A DNA stretch of 64,000 nucleotides from Andrena cerasifolii (GCF_050908995.1 NC_135125.1:16021011-16085010); one strand, 5' to 3'. Counted from the stretch's first letter, positions 10,402 through 25,050 are shown. Notes: generated from the sequence alone by a model not told the origin. Translations and numbers: made by a program.

Positions 10402-13400
10402 ATTATTACACTGTTAGTAGCGGCTGGATATATCTCCCATCCTCCCCAAACCGTTCGATTAGCAACTACCATGGACCGTGATCTAAGATCTACGTGCCTG
10501 GAGCCAAGCTCGGAGCGGACGCCCAATCTACATAGAGAATCTTCGCGGCGTAGCGAGCAGCATCGTATTTTTTAGAGGCCGACAGCAACGTAGGACCCGG
10601 CAGACCAATATATATCACGGCCCATCGGACAGCTAGAAATTATTACAGGCTTAAGAGTTCGTCCGCCTCGGATGAGTAGAATGGCGCCCATGGGGCCCGA
10701 AACCTCGTTAATCGCGGCCCACGAAGCCACTTTTGTACCCAACTGAAAGGGAACAGAATGCCACGAGAAAAGAGAACAAAATCGAAAAATTCACGAGTTG
10801 AAGAAGAGAGCCGAGAGATATTTATAAAGCGTCAGCGATGAAGCATTGGCTCGAGATAAAAGCTGTCCTCTGTAAAAGCAGTGGCATAACAAAGTGGCAA
10901 CACTGATATTAAAATGGCCACACGTTTTATCAGCCTATAGAGTAAAGGTAGGTAAAAGTTCGCAATATGTGAATTTCATTGTTTGAGTTATGGCAGTGGC
11001 AATCAATTGGCAATCAAGGTAGAGTCACCAGTGTCGAATTGTGTAGCTGTGCTTCGTTTTGTTATCGTACAATGCAGTACTGAATTTCTTAGTTGTGATG
11101 TAATATTCTCATTTTTAGGAACCAATATTATTCCTATAAATTGATCAGTAAATATTTTAATTTATATGTCGTCTGAAAGAGCTGAAATTCTTCCATTCAA
11201 AAGTGCTAATAGAAGTTTTCATTTCTCCTCATAGATAACAGGATTGATTAAACAATGGAAAAGTAGCTGTGGGGCAAAAGTTCGCACAATGCAGTGGGGC
11301 AAGAGTTCGAATGCGAACTTTTGCCCCACACGTCGGGTAAAAGTTCGCATTTGACACTTTTTGGAAATATTTATTTTATATAAGTTGCGACAGGTAAATT
11401 TACACGAAGTCTCTGCCTATCGAATAATAAGGGATAGTAGTCATTTCTCACAAAATGATACGTGCTATCAGTGTAATACCAAGGATTTTAGGGAAGTTTA
11501 AACTTTAAGCGCGCACTCCTGCCCCACAATGCTCTAGAATTCACGCTCGAACAGTACTAAAATGGTCAATCAAATCCGCGGATGAAGAACGTTAAATTTG
11601 GTCCCTCGAGAAACGTGGAGCGAAACGCAGCACGCATCGCTACATAGTATTAAAATCCTGTGATAAGAAACACCCAATGGCCCCAAGCAATTTCTGGTGG
11701 CCAGCATCCGCAAAAAAGGATAGAAAAGTGGAGGTGCCGGGGACCCGAGCGGCGACGAGAGAGGCAAAGTTATTCAATAATCGACAGAATGATCCGTAAA
11801 AAGGTTGGTGAACCTGGTGAACGCAGCAAAACCTCGAAGGCCGAAGTCTTGGAGCGCGCGTCCCTTAGAGACCGGTCGTTGGTTGCGCATCGCCTTCAGG
11901 CGCCACGGAGGGTGACTCTTTTTCTTCCTATCTCTTTTCTTCCCTGCCCCCCTTGACAACCCCCTCTCTCTCCGTCCGCCCTTCTTCATCCAGGTTCCCT
12001 CGATCCCCTTCCTTCTCCATCTGGGCATCGGGCCCCGTATACGGGGATCCATTCGCCTCCGATACGCTCACTGAACACCGAGCAAGAAGCTAAACCTGCT
12101 CTCCATCGTGCGCTTCTTCCTCCTTTTTTTCCCCCGTCGCCCGGCTCGTTTTCCTCTTTACTTTCCACCCTCCGCCGCCTCCGTTCCCCGCTCCGCTGCT
12201 CGACGATGGATCCTTCTCGAGCTTCTTAGGATACGGGCCCATGTAGGAGAGGATTATTTCAGACCTCGCTCTCGTTTTTCTAATGCCAAGTCGTATCTTC
12301 TTCCCTGGGGCGAACGTTGCAGGGATTCCTCGAGGATTACCTTTTGGGGGACTTTCTGGTCTTCGAGTATTCTGCTCTTGGGGTTCTTGGTACAGCAACT
12401 CTTGCCTGCATTGTCTCAGAAGGCGATTGGAACAGAAATCGAGAAGCCATAATTTCTAATCGCATGCTCCACCGAGAAAACACCGATTTCCGTTTGCGTC
12501 GGGGCGCCGACCAACTGACCGAACATGTCCGATCTAACTTTCCACGGTTATGTCATTTCCCGTGCGTGCACGAGATCCCATATCAAAAGACCGACGGACG
12601 AGATACGTCGCTCGCCGTATCAGAGCAAAAGATGGTTGCGAAATTCGAAGCAGGTGTAGGTATTTAAAAAGGACAGGCGCGGCTGCACTTTCCGGGGGCA
12701 TCGTCGGTGTTTACGAAAAACAAGCTGCGATCTCGATTGGAAACTGGCGGCAGGCGGTGGACGTGGAAGAAGGAAAAGGAGGAGTCGAGCACGAGAAGGG
12801 AATGAGGTATCGCGGCACGTCGTCCGAGGAGCTAATTTAGTGGCTGGCGCCAGGTACCTCGTCTGCGAGAGCACCCGTTAATCCTGCCGCCGCTTACTTT
12901 TATTCCCGTGTCTCTGCCGATCGAGCAACAAAACACTGGCACACCCAGCTCCCTCCTATCGCTCGCAATTCCTACGATCGACAAGCTCGACCCGCTCCCT
13001 CCGCGCGCTAGGGAACGCTCTTCCTACCTTCGTCCTCAACCACCCAACGATCCATGCTCGATTGCGACCCCGAAGTGCATCCCCTAGTATTTCAAACCTC
13101 GCTCTTCGCGCAATCTTCCCTACCGAGAACAAAAAAAGCTAGAGATTATTTCACGACGAACCGTTAAGGAAGATCGGTAATGGCAAAGCCCCAGCAGAAG
13201 TTGCCAGAAAATCTATTTCAAAGCTTGCAAACGTTCGCAGAGCTGAAATTGCTGCTCGCTAATCCTGATCGACGGCCATGGCCAGTAGGAGCCGGTTCGC
13301 CGCGAGTCAACGCACCGATCCGTCGATCGCGCCGCGATTATACCTGGCCAGGGAAGGGGTCGTGGAACGCGCGAATCTTCCGTGTTTGCTTTCGATCGGA

Positions 13401-16400
13401 TCCAGGCCACTGATGTCGCACCGGGTTATATTTAGATCCACGGATCGACGGTGGAAAAGCGAAGAATGGCCGAGGGAACGAACCGGGTGGAGCCGCGCAT
13501 AGCATATGCGTCGCGATCGCGCGGAAACGCGCAGCCCATACGAGAATCGGAACGGTCACCTGGGAATCGGTAATTAGCCAGGCGCCGATTTAATGGAGCG
13601 TGGCCGATCTTTAACGGTAGATCCACTGGCCGCTCACTGGGCTGTCCACTTTTCGCGAAGTTAAACGCCAATAATAACATCATTCGATAGCCAACTGTAT
13701 CTTGGCCTGCGCTGCACACGAGTGAACGTCACCCTGATGTTAAAAGAGTACGGTGGAAATAAGGTGGAGTGTTGACTTCGACGCAGAGGGAATTGTAGGT
13801 GTCGAGGGTGGAGCTTGGAGCCTGGGCTGAACGTACTACTTTTATTCAACGAAATTGACGGGTGGTTTTATGGTGAACTGTTACAAGCAACGTGGGGATA
13901 TAGTTGCGCGTGCATCCTCTGTTAGCCCGATGCGTCTACGCCGTTGGATCGAGTTCGTCGTCTCGAAGCTCCTTTCACGCGTGTATCACTCTCTCGACAC
14001 TCTTGACACTCTCGTCCGACGCGTTGAATAACGGCGATAAAGGCGAATGCCGCGGGAATATCACGATAATCGCTCGAATGATGGATAATGATCGGGGCGG
14101 CTGCCTTTCGCGCCCCTCCCCCCCACCGCCGGCCGACCATTATTCAATTGAATTCAATGCTACGCCGACCATTACGGAATTGACTTCGAGAACTTTCTTT
14201 CGGGCGTCCGTCTCGTCGGACAGACGCTACTTCCGTCGACGATCAGCCCCCTACGAGAGACGATCCGCGAGCGGCTTGAAAATTACCACCCTCGATCGTC
14301 GGTGCCGTTTCTGCAGGGGCCGCGAACTAACCGTCCGAGGAATTTTACCATTTCTCATGCCTCTCGTATTAGAATTAGAATTATCTGTCTGTTTACTGAG
14401 TCACGCAGAAGGCAGAGACGCAAGCGGCACGAGTGTTGCATCTTGTCGAACCAAAGAAGCAGGTGAAACAGGTATTTCCTTTTTTCTCACGGTAATGATA
14501 AATTGCGTAGATATTTTAATCGCGTAAAATACCGCAATTTGATATTCAAGGAGACACTTAACACGCACCAATTGCTAGAACGTGCTGTCTGAAAAAAAAT
14601 GGAGGAAAAAACATCGATCGACCAGCAAGATCGAGGGGAATTAAATATCGAAAAAATGGGTATTTGACGGACGTATGAATCAGTCATCACCCTTTCACGG
14701 TGAATCATTTCTCTAACTAGCTAGACTCGTAACGCGATCGATCCTTAATGAAATTATTAAATTCTTGGTCTTTTTCGCGACCGCTAATCTACTTTAGTCG
14801 CATGTGCCAGTGCATATTGTAGCACCAGCGATTGACTATTTCCCTTGAATTATGTAACTGACGAGTAGCGTCAGATTTACACTGTTCACTGCAACTGAAT
14901 ATCCCTCGGACTCTGCAGCGTTCCCCGAAGAGCTCCTCGCGAGCGTGAAGACTGCAGGCTTTCAACCTACACCACCGCCCATTCAATCTATCACCTGTTG
15001 CCCCACGACTTTCGGCCCACCGCAAATGGTAATAAAGCTCCGGGCAGAGATAAGTTAAAATTACTTACAGAGCCATCAACGTCAAGCAAGCGCAATAGGA
15101 GGTGTTAAAAGTCATCTAGAAAGCAAACTGCAGAGGAAGCACATGGAAGAAATTAGCACTTCCTCCGTCTCTGGTACGTACACATTAATTCACGACTTCG
15201 CTTTGTTATCTCCTGTCAGGCCCAACGATTTAAATCTCACGCGAAAGACGCAGCTGTGAATTTCCAAATAAATTCTTTCTTAAAACGCTCACAAAGCATT
15301 GACACGATCTCCAACTCTCTTACGCTCCTAAACTAACAATCATCCCACACCTAAGCGTACTAAACAGATCTCCATTTAATTAAATCTCGTTCTTCTAATC
15401 CGATCCCGCATTAATTCCGCGCCTCCCTCCCAAAAAGAATAGTCCGCGCTGCAAACAGGTGAGGCGAGCGTCTCGTTACCATTTCAAATTCGCGATCGTC
15501 CGCGTGCTATTTTTCTTTTTTTTTTTTCGTCCGGTTCGCAGAAGCGGAAGAGAAATATTCCACGCTGATTGCCAGTCCTTGGATGGGACTCCCCGCCGGC
15601 AGTAATTGCTCCTCGATATGTATCGCGATACCGATTCGACGAACGGGCGAGCGCGTCGCTCTCGGCTGGCTCGTCAACGGTCTGACGTTCTCGTCGCCGG
15701 GCGTGTTAATTCGACGTCGGCGACGCGGGCCCCGTCGTCGTTAATTCCCAGCGGCGTAGTCGCGCCACGTAGCGCATCGGTACAAAAGGAGGGAGGGACA
15801 AGAACCATCCACTCGATTCTCCTCTCCCTTTTCTTTTCCCTTCTTTTTCTCTCGTTTTCCTCTCCTTTTCCGGCCGGTGCGCTAGGCCGCGCCGACTGCC
15901 GAGACATTCAGATCGTCGAGGAGCGTCCATTGTGCCTGCCACTTCGCACCCTGACTGCTAAACGCGCGGCTTCTTCCTACATCGCGATACACCTAGCGGG
16001 GGAATTCTCTCCGCGCGGAATGCGTGAATCCCGACGCAGCTACGGGGCTGGCGGTGGTTTTCGCTCGAAAAAAAAAAACGGACGGGGGGCCGAGCGAGAA
16101 GGGTTTTCGTTGGAAACCGTAGGTATTCTTCGATGAATGGAAAGGAAATTCAAAGGGACTTTGATGTATTACAACGTCCCAGTTCAGTGGCTCTGATAAC
16201 TCTTACGCGGCGATTAGGGAATGATCCGTAGCTTGAGAGATTTGTAAGATAAAGTTCTTCTGAACGATGTTGATTAAGTTATTGCACTGTTTCTGTACTT
16301 TTTCTCAGCAGCGAATACGACATTAATTAATCAGAGGCGAAGTAAAGCGAGGATCAATGAGGCGTATAACAATTCCACGAACGAAATAAAGGTCTTTGCT

Positions 16401-18602
16401 GGGTCAGCCTTGACCAGTTCGACGTGTATCCACGGGCGGAAAGAGAGCACAGATTGCTCCGGGAAAATGGATTCATGGTAACCGATTATAGCAATTTTTC
16501 TCGCACCTTCCCGCGCTCCCTGGTGGTATCGCTCTATCAAGCAATGGCCTTTCAACTTGCATCACCCGTTACTGCGCAGTGAGTCAATGCGTTCGGTTGC
16601 TCTAAGGCCACTTATACATTTGGATCAATCCCTCGCTAAGCGAAGAAAACTGTTCTAAAACCTGCGTCTTTCAGAATCCCCTTTCCCAACAGGCACATCT
16701 CTCCGTCACTCCCTAGTGAAATCTAAATCCACTACCAAATCGATATCCCCCATTCATCACAATTACCATTCCGCAGCTCTCCAACAGGCGGGCGTCTCGA
16801 ACCCAGCCCCAGGAAAATCCAGCGAATCGCTGGAATCCTTTCCGAGCGACGCGAACACGAGAGAGATAAACCGTCGGGGCAACCGTGATCGTTAACTTCC
16901 TGCGCCGTACGACCAGCCTCGGGGATGATGGATCGAGATCGGCTGGGCCAACCTATGGAGCGCTTCGAGACGAAGAAAAAGAAGCAGCGCGCGCTCGGAT
17001 ATCGAATAGAAGGGGGAAATGAAAAAAACGTAGAAACAGGACCGAAATAAAATGATCGGCAGCACGAACCAGTCGAGATCGGATTTACAGTTACAGTGGC
17101 GGAGGGATAACGGGAGAGCCGGAGAACGCCAGACCAAATGTGATTCGGTGGGGTGCGGGCAAAAAGGAGTATGAAAAAAAAACAAAAAAAAAAACGTACC
17201 GTTCGTTTCGCGGTGATTTATCATCGAACCTATCGATCAAGCCCGCCGCTGCTCGTTGTCGATATTAGCGAATAAGTGATGGCTAACGACGGCGCGGAGC
17301 GTCCTGCGCGAAGGATGCAGCCACGCGGAAGCAAGGAGTGCTTCTTACCGGCGCTAAATCGTTTCACCGACGCTAATGATCCAGCCTCTGAGGCTTTCGT
17401 GACCGGCGACTCTATTTACTGGACGGAGTTGCGGAAGAACGTCCAGACTGAAGATTTTCAAGAATCTGCAGTCACTGATTACGACGGAGCAAAGCCGAGA
17501 GGAAGACAGAATTTATTATCGTGTTTATTTTTATTTTTATGTAAACGAAAATCCAGTGGCACCCGCGCGTAGCGTATCTTTAATCTCAAGCGCTGACAAT
17601 TCAATTTCGTACCTATACTACTGAACCACCACCCAGCCCGCTGTAAACGGAGAAATTTTTCGCAATATCCCGGCACGAATTTTCATTAAAAATCGAGCAC
17701 GTGGATCGAAAATAAATGATGGTGAGTCGACAGCCCCAAGAAGCACTCGTCCCAGCCCACATTAATCAACAATATTGCGAGATAAGAGAAACCTCTCTGC
17801 CCCGATATCGCCTGGTGAGACATTTTAAGCTACAGATGCTCGGTCGTCCAAAAAGTGGTGTAAATATTAATATTCCTCGTGCGCGATCACCATCAGCTAA
17901 CAATGTCCGCAAACAAACGTTTCTAAACGATGTTTTCTAACGTTATCTAGCGACGATCGTTTTGGCGTAGGCGCAGGTAAACCGTCTTTGGCCTTTCCTT
18001 GGGCCGAAATTAACGCCTGGCTATTTCCGACGGAGATCCTTATTAAGCAGCGTTAAGTTTCCACAGCCTATCGCAAACGCGTTATGCAATTAGTGTGCCT
18101 CTTCTAATTGACATCGCTCAAGGTTGAGCGAAAGGGAAACAGCCAGGCCGATTTTTGCTCCGTGCGCCGTCCTTTGATTAAGGGAACACTGAACGATCTT
18201 AACGTCGCACCGATGCTGCAATTAGTTGCTTAACGTTGCTCGCTGTCCTGTTGCTTGTTGCATTCGTAAAATCGTGGAAGATCCCCGTGGTTCGTTTCGT
18301 TCCTTACTCGGCACAGCCAGTCATTTGCGTTCGCTAGGAGATGTTTAATGCGAGGCGGTACCGTTGCACGAACTAGAGAGAATGGCGTATACCCGTTTCG
18401 ATATTAATTTTAATGCAAAAAATCGCGTACCGTTTCGGCATTAAACACGGCGCCGTGGATCGAATGCCGTCTCGGTGTTAACAATCTTTCTAGTTAGCAT
18501 AAATATTCTACTGTCAAACCACACTGGCATTTATGATCAGTAAACACCCTAGAAAGTTCACTATCCTGCTCTAAAATCACTTAATAAAAAGTTACTACAG
18601 AT
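10402..18602. other. Long stretch without supported gene
   Basis: It holds repeated AAAAGTTCGCA motifs near 10,954, 11,276 and 11,339 and a strong hairpin at 11,294. The remaining frames (for example 12,108-12,452, 13,904-14,527 and 15,606-16,136) are Arg/Ser/Pro-rich by composition, overlap frames on the other strand and carry no domain. Confidence 0.5.
11294..11329. repeat. Near-perfect palindrome (hairpin) with GTTCGC repeats around it
   Basis: Arms GTGGGGCAAGAGTTCG and CGAACTTTTGCCCCAC pair with one mismatch around a 4-base AATG loop. The arm motif AAAAGTTCGCA recurs on the same strand at 10,954, 11,276 and 11,339, so the hairpin seems to be part of a small repeat unit, perhaps the end of a transposable element. 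Confidence 0.6.
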
Positions 18603-18606
18603 TTAA

Positions 18607-18848
18607 CCCTTTGACTACGAAAGGCGTATGTATACGCAAGTCTACCAATATATACGAAAGAAAACCTGAATATTTTTAATTTATTTGCAATTATTTTTTT
18701 TAATTAACCACTAAGAATGGTTTCAAATCCCCGGGTACCGTTTTGGTCAGTACCTAGTCAGTGGACAACCAGTCGCAGCGACTGATATGGGAATATCGCG
18801 CCGTCTGTATCGATGGTTCGCTCCGAGAGTGCGCCGCAAGTCAAAAGG
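18607..18848. mobile_element. piggyBac-type MITE flanked by TTAA
   Basis: The interval is bounded by TTAA at 18,603-18,606 and 18,849-18,852. The left end reads CCCTTTGAC and the right end GTCAAAAGG, which form inverted repeats with one mismatch. TTAA target duplication and CC-starting termini are known features of the piggyBac superfamily. The 242-bp interior has no transposase, so it would depend on one elsewhere. Confidence 0.6.
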
Positions 18849-18852
18849 TTAA

Positions 18853-21800
18853 ACAGAGTAAGGAAACTTTTAAGATACTCTACGGAGGAAAAGTGTGCGA
18901 GATCCTTCGATCTACGACGCTCTGGTGATTCATTTTCCCGAGTCGTTAATTTTGCAAATATCAAAACACCGCTGAGGTCATCGATTACATACGTTGGCCT
19001 AATGCGCCTCCGTTCTGGACACCTTTTTTCTCTTCCTCGTGCTCCACGTACTGGCGCTGCTCCTGGCACGCGAGATTTCGAGGTTTCGTAACGCGATCTC
19101 AATTTCGCAGAAGTCACTAGCGAAATTGACAACGCGTTCGGATCCAATTTACTTCGTAAGAGGCGGCTCATGATCCAACGATTACCTTAAATTTGCCCCC
19201 CCGGCCAAACGATCTCGCGTACTTAGGGCGAATTTTGGATTCTTAGCCTTAACGTCGATGTCTGATTGGAACTGATTGATTCAATCTACTTGGACTTCTA
19301 TTATTTGCGGCGTTGCTCGTTTCTATGCAAGTCTACTTCTGCACGCCGAACGGCGATTTCAATACAATAGGTTTCCTGGGATCGCTTTATGATCGAGGCG
19401 TGGGGGAGGTCGATCTTTCTTGGGTCAATCGAATGCGGCGTAAAAAAGTTTGAAAAGCGCGGCAACGTGACGGATTTCATTCATGATCAGAATTCCCCAG
19501 GTTCTGGCAGAGTCGCAACAAGGCATCACGCTCGGAATATCGTTGGGATCGATAAGTATCGCGCAAAATCATCCGAACTCTGAGAAGAGCAGGTCTTTGA
19601 ACACAGTCGACCTGGCTGGCGAATTCCAAGGTATACTATACCTAACACGAATTCCGAGGAAAACTAGTGTAACGAAGAATGAGAAGCGCGATCTAAAATT
19701 ATTATTAGAAAATGAAACAGGATACTGCAAAGAAGACTCTTAAGTAACTAAAGTGTTTTACACTCGCCGGAACAATAGCTAATTAGATGAGAAAATTACT
19801 CTAAAATTACGATAAAATGAATGTAAGTAACATGTAAAATATATTCACGTTATGCAACACGAAGCTCGTACGACTTTAATTACCCTGGAGCTATTGGGCC
19901 CTAATGGCCTGATACGGAAGCAATAATTTCTGTTTTGGAGGAAAGAGCCACAAAGGATCGCGACTGATGAGACGAAACAAATAAAACGGAGGATGTATAA
20001 ATATCGCGACCAGAGTATTTATGAGAAATATCAGAGGCCTTGGGCAACGAATGAATCACTCTTCCCGGTATTTTCGAGAAATGGGTATGAATTAAACATT
20101 CTACGCTGAAGCGTGCGTCGACGTTAATCGTTTGCTGCGCCACGAGGATCGTTGTCTCGGGCAACTTCGTCAAAACGTTAAGCCACGCTTCCACGTGTTC
20201 GATGTAAACGCGAGAAGTGTCGATCCACGTAACGAGCTACTTATATAACTTAAAAATAAATGCTTTTCCAAAGCGACAGGCGCTAAAGATACATATCGAG
20301 TATGTTCTTCCTTGAATATTAAAGACTTGCGTTCAGAGGGACTTGTCTTCGCGATTCTATCGGGACTTAAAACTCTTGTTTTGACTGTTGAAACACTGCT
20401 TGGCACCAAAATAACTGCAATTAGGTTCAAAGTCTCCAGTCCACGTTCCAACATAATTTACCGAACACTCTAGAGACAAACTTTCACCTCGACAAATATT
20501 ATTGGGACTTGCTGCACAGGAAATGCACCATAAAGAACGCAAACACAAAGAGGCGAGGAGCCATGAAGCGCGCGTACTTGACCAGCAATCGCATGGGCGC
20601 GAGCTTTCGTCGACAATTTCAATTGTACATTGAACCCAAGGCCGTCCATTTGATATGACCCTAATCGACGCCGACCCTCGAAAGCTAAGGGGGGGCCCTT
20701 ACGGTATTACAGCCGCCGGCAGCCTCTCCGGAGTGCCGGGGGTGATTATGAGCGCGGCGAAGATTATCCTCGAGGCCTTAGCGTCGCCGAGGCTTCACAA
20801 TAACTCCAATGGAATAATACCGAGCGGATATCAGGCCTGTCAGGAAACTCCATCGCCCAGAGGAAGCGGAAAAATACCGAACGGCTGATAAGGAGAGATG
20901 GTAGGCACACAGCTGTCAAAGGGCCTAAACCAACCAGGGCCGTTTCACCGCACTCATCCGGGCAGATAATGATCGTTTGTCCTCGATCAACGAGCCCAGG
21001 TACGCAACTAACCCGAAGACGGTCCCGGAGGACAACAGTACCTTCGGCATAGATCCTGATTTATGTATTACTTCGCTCAGACGCTGGGGCGTTTCTATGA
21101 ATAACGTAGAGGCCACGGATGTGGGTGATGAATAAAAGGTTGGACTCTACTTTGAATAGGTCCATTCGAAGGCCGTGTGCTGCGGAGCTTGCGAAATCTG
21201 CGAGCAAGAAGAAGGATAGGTAAATGTTTGGCGAAATTTTGCCACGTGTCGGGCGCAGCGGGTTCTTTTCAACGAAAGGAATCGAAAGCGACGGAGGGAA
21301 TGCAAATATTGCGAAGGATTGCAGCTTTGTTGAATGCTCGGCGTGATTATCTCGCGCTGGCGAATTGTACACTCCGGAAACTGTTTAAATATTAACTTTG
21401 TCGACGACTCAATACATCCTTCTGATTAACATGTGCCAGGCTTAACAAATAGCTCCGGGGACCTTGTAAACAGTATTCTTCACCCCGCGATGTAAACACT
21501 TGATAGAAAGAGGAATACATAAGTTTAAAATTATAGTAGTTGTAAATTATAAGAAATACTATAATACAATTAACCCTGCTTAATAATTCACCCCTCACCC
21601 CCGCAGAAACAAACAGAGCCCTACTCTGCTCCCCCAAAATCAACGATGGCGCTCCGAGAATCGGCGCCCCATCGTCGCGGCAGGATCAGCGAGGCGAGCG
21701 CCTCCTGGACGGCGGAATCCGCGCCGGTCCCGACCGCGAAATTAAAATGCAACCGTGAGAACGATCGCGTATTAACTACGTCATTGAATCCGCCTGACCC

Positions 21801-24539
21801 TGAATGCAAACGAGACAGCCAAGTTCGCGGTCGGCTCGGATTTCGTGATCGCGCAAGAGAACGACACCGATTACGACACGACCGTCCCCCGTCAAATGTT
21901 AATCGGAAACCCGTGTCGCGGCCGGGCAAACAGCCCCTCCCGTTCGCGAGCCGCTGGCGGAAGAGAGAGACAGGCAGAGCGCGCGCGACGGGGCGCAGCC
22001 GCGGGAGGAAGCGAGACGCCGCGACGCGGGACATACGCACATGCGTCGCGCCGCTCGCGCGGGAATTGTAATTCATCGGCGATCGGTGCACGTCAGCTGA
22101 CGGCGAAGTATGAATGAGCATATCGAGGCCCAATCGTCGGGCGGCAGCGTGTATACACCGCCGTTCATAAATATCGGGACGCGCCTGTTGTATTTTCTGA
22201 AAACCTGATATTTGGTATAGATTGTATACTTCTCACTGTTTATAATTTCAAAACCGAATGGAGTAAAGTTTCTTAGATTTTCCAACGATTTTTCACAATT
22301 ATTCCGCGCAGAGTACTTATGAACGACTGTGTACACTCGCGTCCTGCGCGTGACAGGCATCGAGCATATGATTTTTCCAACCTTCCTCCGCTTGCTTTCT
22401 TCAGTCGATCGGGGTTAGTAGGGGCAAGTTTTAGGAATGTTTGTTGGAGAGCTTGAAGGAAGGAAGTTTCAGAGTAACTTTAATGTTGATGGTGATGATG
22501 CAAATTAGGTCGAGCGCGATTATTAATATACTTGTCTGACACCTATCAAGTATTAATAATATACTTGTCTCATGGCTGCAGGGACAACTTTCATATCCTA
22601 GCAATTTCAGATGTATAGTATAGACTTTGAGCCAGCAAAGTTGGGAAACCGATGGCTGATGAATGGCCAGGCACGTGGAAAGAATTTCGTCTAGCCGAGG
22701 AGAGGGGTAGGGCTCTGAAAAGCGAATGGAAAGTGTACGATTCAGGGAAAGGGCAGTATTGTGTTAAGGATGAGTGAAAGGAGCTGGGACTCTAGGAAGG
22801 CAGCGGTACCGAGCTGCTCCTTTCATTCGGCGATTCCTCCGAGGGGTTTCAGATTCGAGTTTCATTGGTGTGGATCGTATTTCTTTTATCTCGCAATTTC
22901 CCAACGTCCTTACGACCTGGAGTCCTTTCTAATACTCCATTACCGCTTGACGGGTTCCGTACGCATTTATTTAGGCATCTTCTATCGTAACAACAAAATT
23001 TTCTCTTGCTCCGTGATTAGGCATAAACAGGCGGACTGTTATATGTATTATTAGTAGTATTGAAAAAGTTTATGTTATGTTATGTTTTTGTTATCTATTA
23101 TTATCTCATCTTAATTTATCTTTGTTATTTTATTTTATATTATTATTTTATATATATATTTTTTATTTCTTTCTCTTATTTTTATCTTTCTATGTAGTAA
23201 TGGTAATAATTTTGTATCTCTGTACACTAAAGGGTTTCCCGTTAATAATAATAATAATAATTATGTTAACACAACGCCCCGGCTCGATATTTCTTACACC
23301 GCGTTAACTACTACGATTTCGAGTAATAAACTCGGTGCGCAGTGGCTCCATTCTAATCGCAGATCTGAAGACTAGAGAATACACAGCGGATCGACGAGCG
23401 AAACGTGAGAGAAATAGGAGGTTCCATTTGAAACGCGACCAGGAACAAGGCGCCCAGGTTCCCTTCTCCCTAAGCATTTCCTCGATCCCGGCGTAGGAGG
23501 CACGAACCAACCGCGCGACATAATTCATCGGAACGAGTCGACCATGCAAATCGATTCTTACGACCGGTTTCGCTAAGGTCGTGCACTATGTAACGAGATC
23601 ATTCCGTAGCTGGCACGACACTTTGTAGCCGCGATACGCATAATAGACTGCTTCCCTCGCGTACACCGCGGAACGTGTGCCTCCGTTACTCTCGATCGCC
23701 GTGCGAATCTCCGCGGAATCCCCGCCTTAAGTCCATCTGCTTAGGAATCGTGTCGCGCGGATGAGAGCGCGGCTTCACGCCGCAGAAGCCTCGGTGCACG
23801 GACTGTATGCACCTGTCCCGGCGTGCAAATGCACGGACCGGTTCGTAAAGGTCGTACATTATAGCGAGGTCGTTTTCTCCGCGATCGAAGATACCGGGCT
23901 CGCTCGAGTCCGCGACGATTGCTCTACGATAACCCGCGAGAGAGGCAGCAGGGCAGGGAGAACTAGCAGGGACGAGTTTCGCGAATTGCGCATTGTACGG
24001 TGCTGCTGGCTGCCGCGAAGGATGCAGACAGGTTTCTCTGTTCCACGTGCACGCGGCTGAAAAGCGCGTTGCCAAATCGCGCCGCATGGCTTTTAAATAA
24101 TGGAGAATTGCTTTGGTAGAGGAATGTGCTAAAATGTTTGGAAATGCTGGGGGATGGATGTTCTGGGAATGGGCCGGTGCTGATTCCACCTGCAGCTGAA
24201 GCAGCAAAGGCGATCTCGGAACAGACAACGAGCGTTGCTGAGGATGCCGAGGGTATAATTAACGCCTACGCGAGAGATTAATTGCATCCTTCCCATTAAG
24301 ATCAATAATTTGATAAATGTAATGTGAACTTAATACCCTGGGGATAGGAGACTGAGAAACAAGGAGTTCCTCGAAACCGTCCGCGTACAATAGACTCTGA
24401 ATGAGGGTTGAATAGTGTTTCCCAGAAACTATAAGGAAGACGAGAAGCATAGATAAATCCTCCGAACTTGACAACATAAACACTCCCCAAACCATCCCCG
24501 TGAAAGTTTCACGAAAATCATCGAACTCGAGCAGAGGGT
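18853..24539. other. No supported gene
   Basis: Frames at 21,621-22,133 (-) and 21,646-22,071 (+) lie opposite each other and are Arg-rich by composition. A T-rich stretch runs from about 23,065 to 23,215 and an AAT microsatellite lies at 23,243-23,262. No exon, RNA gene or domain was recognised. Confidence 0.5.
23243..23262. repeat. (AAT)n microsatellite
   Basis: About six tandem AAT units in a T-rich neighbourhood. Confidence 0.85.
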
Positions 24540-25050
24540 TGCTCTAAAGGGAGACAGCCAGAGAGAGCAAAGTGAAACCAGTCCAGGGAGCAAGAGTGTC
24601 TCTCGAGTTCTCCGTGGAAGGACGAAGATCTCGAAGCGGAGGAGTGAAGCGAAGGTACGACTGGAAGGAAGCCCGAGGAGGGTGGAGGTGGAAAGACGAG
24701 GGAGGAGATGGAGAAGATAGCGAAGGGACGCGAAGAGACTCGTCGAGGAGCGAGAGGGGGCCGAGAAAAAGTTGCGGACGTTAAACCGCTCGCTCGTGGG
24801 GCCGCAGGGTAAAAAGATAAGAAGGAGGAGAATAGGTAAGGGAGAGGAGGGCCGAGTTGAGATAGGAGACCGTAAGAAAAGAGGACGAGATAGGGACGAA
24901 CGAAGACAAAGATGAGCTGGTGCAACGTCGGCGATAGGGAGGGGCTCAGGCGAGAGGGATGCAGCACGTGAAGGGGAACGGCGGGGAAGCAGCGAAGAAG
25001 GGGGTCGAAGAAAGAAGACGAAGCAGAAGAAGAAGCCGTTGAGCGGGCCC
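24540..25050. repeat. ~500-bp strongly purine-rich tract
   Basis: The + strand is overwhelmingly A and G (GGAGG, GAAGA and GAGGAG runs) with few pyrimidine interruptions. Because stop codons are rare in pyrimidine-rich sequence, the opposite strand shows two long overlapping frames (24,429-25,325 and 24,518-25,474) made of Ser/Leu/Pro/Arg. I read these as composition artefacts, not genes. Such tracts can form triplex DNA or act as GAGA-type regulatory elements. Confidence 0.65.

Noticed and set aside
13904..14527. 207-residue + frame
   Set aside because: Ser/Arg-rich with no signal peptide or domain, opposite frame also open, no splice context.
21621..22133. 170-residue minus and 141-residue plus frames in the same place
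   Set aside because: CpG-rich composition gives long frames on both strands; both Arg-rich without a motif.
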